Shown here piece by piece: positions 63,179-64,000 of a stretch of DNA of 64,000 bases. The stretch is from contig NC_014541.1 in assembly GCF_000148645.1 (NCBI RefSeq), positions 124,001-188,000 of the forward strand, in the 5' to 3' direction. The notes beneath the pieces are model-generated. The model had not been told where the DNA came from. It did not search any database and saw nothing but the letters and a program-made list of their open reading frames with translations. The stretch's first letter is position 1. Each line of letters starts with the position of its first letter. The DNA comes from Ferrimonas balearica DSM 9799. Its GTDB lineage: Bacteria > Pseudomonadota > Gammaproteobacteria > Enterobacterales > Shewanellaceae. The translations under genes and the position numbers were made by a program.

Positions 63179-63601
63179 ATGAAAATCGGACAGGTTGCAC
63201 GAGAAACCGGCTTGAGCGTCAAGGCGATACGCTACTACCACGACATTGGTCTGGTGGTGGCTCAGCGGGGCGACAACGGCTATCGCGCCTATTCCGCGGC
63301 ACAGCTGGAGCAACTGCGCTTTGTTGCCCGCAGTAAAGCGTTGGGGTTCAGCCTGGAACAGTGCGCTGAGCTGCTCTCGCTGCAAAGCCGCTCTGATCGC
63401 ACCGCCGCCCAGGTGAAAGCGCTGGCGGTGGACCAGCTCGCCCTGGTGAGGGAAAAGATTGCACAACTGCAGGCACTGGAAGCCCGACTGAATGGATTGG
63501 TGAACCAATGCCAGGGAGGCAACACACCGGAATGCCCGATCTTGGACTCCCTTTGTGGTGAATCCGGTAAGACGGCCAATGCCCCCTGTTGTAAGGAGTA
63601 A
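63179..63601 (+). CDS. cueR: CueR-like MerR-family copper regulator
   Basis: 140 residues. Winged helix: KIGQVARETGLSVKAIRYYH (about 2-21) and NGYRAYSAAQLEQL, then the dimerisation coiled coil. The metal-binding loop has CQGGNTPEC, the Cys-x7-Cys spacing of CueR, followed by LDSLCGESG and a terminal CCKE. The residue equal to Ser77 of E. coli CueR, which separates +1 from +2 metal sensors, is Ala, not the Cys of ZntR, consistent with Cu(I). The ATG at 63179 has GGAGGACTGCACG upstream. It likely activates the cus genes and the next gene. Confidence 0.88.
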   Translation: MKIGQVARETGLSVKAIRYYHDIGLVVAQRGDNGYRAYSAAQLEQLRFVARSKALGFSLEQCAELLSLQSRSDRTAAQVKALAVDQLALVREKIAQLQALEARLNGLVNQCQGGNTPECPILDSLCGESGKTANAPCCKE

Positions 63602-63604
63602 CCG

Positions 63605-64000
63605 ATGAAGAAACTGACGCTGACCGCCCTTTTGGTTCTGGGGCTGAGCGCCTGTGGACAGAGTGAAACCGCCAAACAAGCCGAGGCCTTTTCGGCACTC
63701 GACCATAAGGCGGCAGTACTGCAGGGACACCAGTGGTACAAAAACAACGATGGGATTGTGGTTCGGGTTCATCCTGACCGGGTGAATGCCACGTTTTCTG
63801 ATGGCACCGAAGCGGATGTTGCCATTCCGAACGGGGAGTTCTACCTCTCAATCGCCCCCTGGGCGACCTTTACCCATCCCTGCGGCAACCACGTGCCCAC
63901 CGGCTGCACCGGTGAGCTGATTGGCCAGCCGATGCACGTCAGTGCCGTGGATGTGGACAGTGGTGAGGAGGTCATCAATAAGATGATCACCACCCAACAC
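63605..64000 (+). CDS. cueP: CueP family periplasmic copper-binding lipoprotein (cut at window end)
   Basis: The first 132 codons are visible. Lipoprotein signal: LGLSACGQS (Cys about residue 18). The conserved block FTHPCGNHVPTGCTGELIGQ (about 88-107) has two Cys and two His in the spacing of CueP (THPC..H....C.GEL). CueP in Salmonella binds periplasmic copper and supplies it to superoxide dismutase. It follows the regulator after 3 bp, so it is in the same transcript. The C-terminus with the rest of the domain lies outside the window. Confidence 0.82.
   Translation, partial: MKKLTLTALLVLGLSACGQSETAKQAEAFSALDHKAAVLQGHQWYKNNDGIVVRVHPDRVNATFSDGTEADVAIPNGEFYLSIAPWATFTHPCGNHVPTGCTGELIGQPMHVSAVDVDSGEEVINKMITTQH

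Noticed and set aside
60565-63222. 885-codon minus-strand frame opposite cusA
   Set aside because: It is a His/Arg/Gln-rich antisense shadow; cusA on the other strand is unambiguous and full length.

Overview
The window reads as one contiguous piece of a gammaproteobacterial chromosome with high GC (around 60% by eye). The blocks gmk-rpoZ-spoT-trmH-recG, rph-pyrE-slmA-dut-coaBC-radC-rpmB-rpmG, mutM-coaD-waaA, kbl-tdh and glpE-glpG-fliL-like-ubiC, together with SlmA and CheV, point to the Alteromonadales. A Ferrimonas/Shewanella-like organism is my best guess; this is inferred from gene content and order, not from a database comparison.

Layout. 1-9.8 kb: envelope and housekeeping genes (DUF2959 lipoprotein, YihY/BrkB membrane protein, dtd, cheV, thioesterase, DUF3014, recG, acyl-CoA synthetase, trmH). 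9.9-13.0 kb: spoT, rpoZ, gmk. 13.3 kb: a Dps-like ferritin. 13.7-28.4 kb: one long minus-strand exopolysaccharide operon of twelve tightly coupled genes. In transcription order they are a BY-kinase-like ATPase, Wza, Wzz, a priming sugar transferase, a Wzy-like polymerase, GT2, an OmpA-WD40-SUMF1 fusion, GT4, a KpsS-like protein, an exported unknown, a flippase and an HprK-like P-loop protein. A promoter with an internal inverted repeat lies just upstream. 28.8-36.9 kb: yicC, rph-pyrE, slmA, dut, coaBC, radC, rpmBG, mutM and coaD. Between rpmG and the next gene is a Fur-box-like palindrome followed by about 110 nt of non-coding sequence and a very strong intrinsic terminator. This is a good candidate for an iron-controlled small RNA. 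37-50.5 kb: the lipopolysaccharide/LOS core cluster. It holds several glycosyltransferases, a CDP-glycerol synthesis/transfer pair, a TupA-like ATP-grasp protein, Ugd and a UDP-glucuronate epimerase, a heptosyltransferase-type GT9, KdkA and WaaA. 50.7-56.9 kb: a TetR regulator, kbl-tdh, small exported proteins, glpEG, a FliL-like protein and ubiC. 57.0-64.0 kb: a copper/silver defence cluster: a Cys/His-rich exported protein, a triple heavy-metal-binding-domain protein, CusB with four such domains, CusA, a CueR-like regulator and CueP, which is cut by the window edge.

How it fits together. The exopolysaccharide operon has all the core parts of a Wzx/Wzy machine: priming enzyme, flippase, polymerase, chain-length protein, export pore and split tyrosine kinase. 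It adds three parts that are not standard: a cell-wall-anchored propeller/SUMF1 protein, an HprK-like kinase and a PilZ-like tail on the priming enzyme. The LOS cluster makes UDP-glucuronate/galacturonate and CDP-glycerol, so the core probably carries uronic acid and glycerol phosphate. The copper cluster combines periplasmic metal buffering (seven heavy-metal-binding domains and CueP) with inner-membrane RND export and a Cu(I)-type sensor, but no outer-membrane channel gene is visible in it. No tRNA, rRNA, CRISPR array, insertion sequence or prophage was seen.
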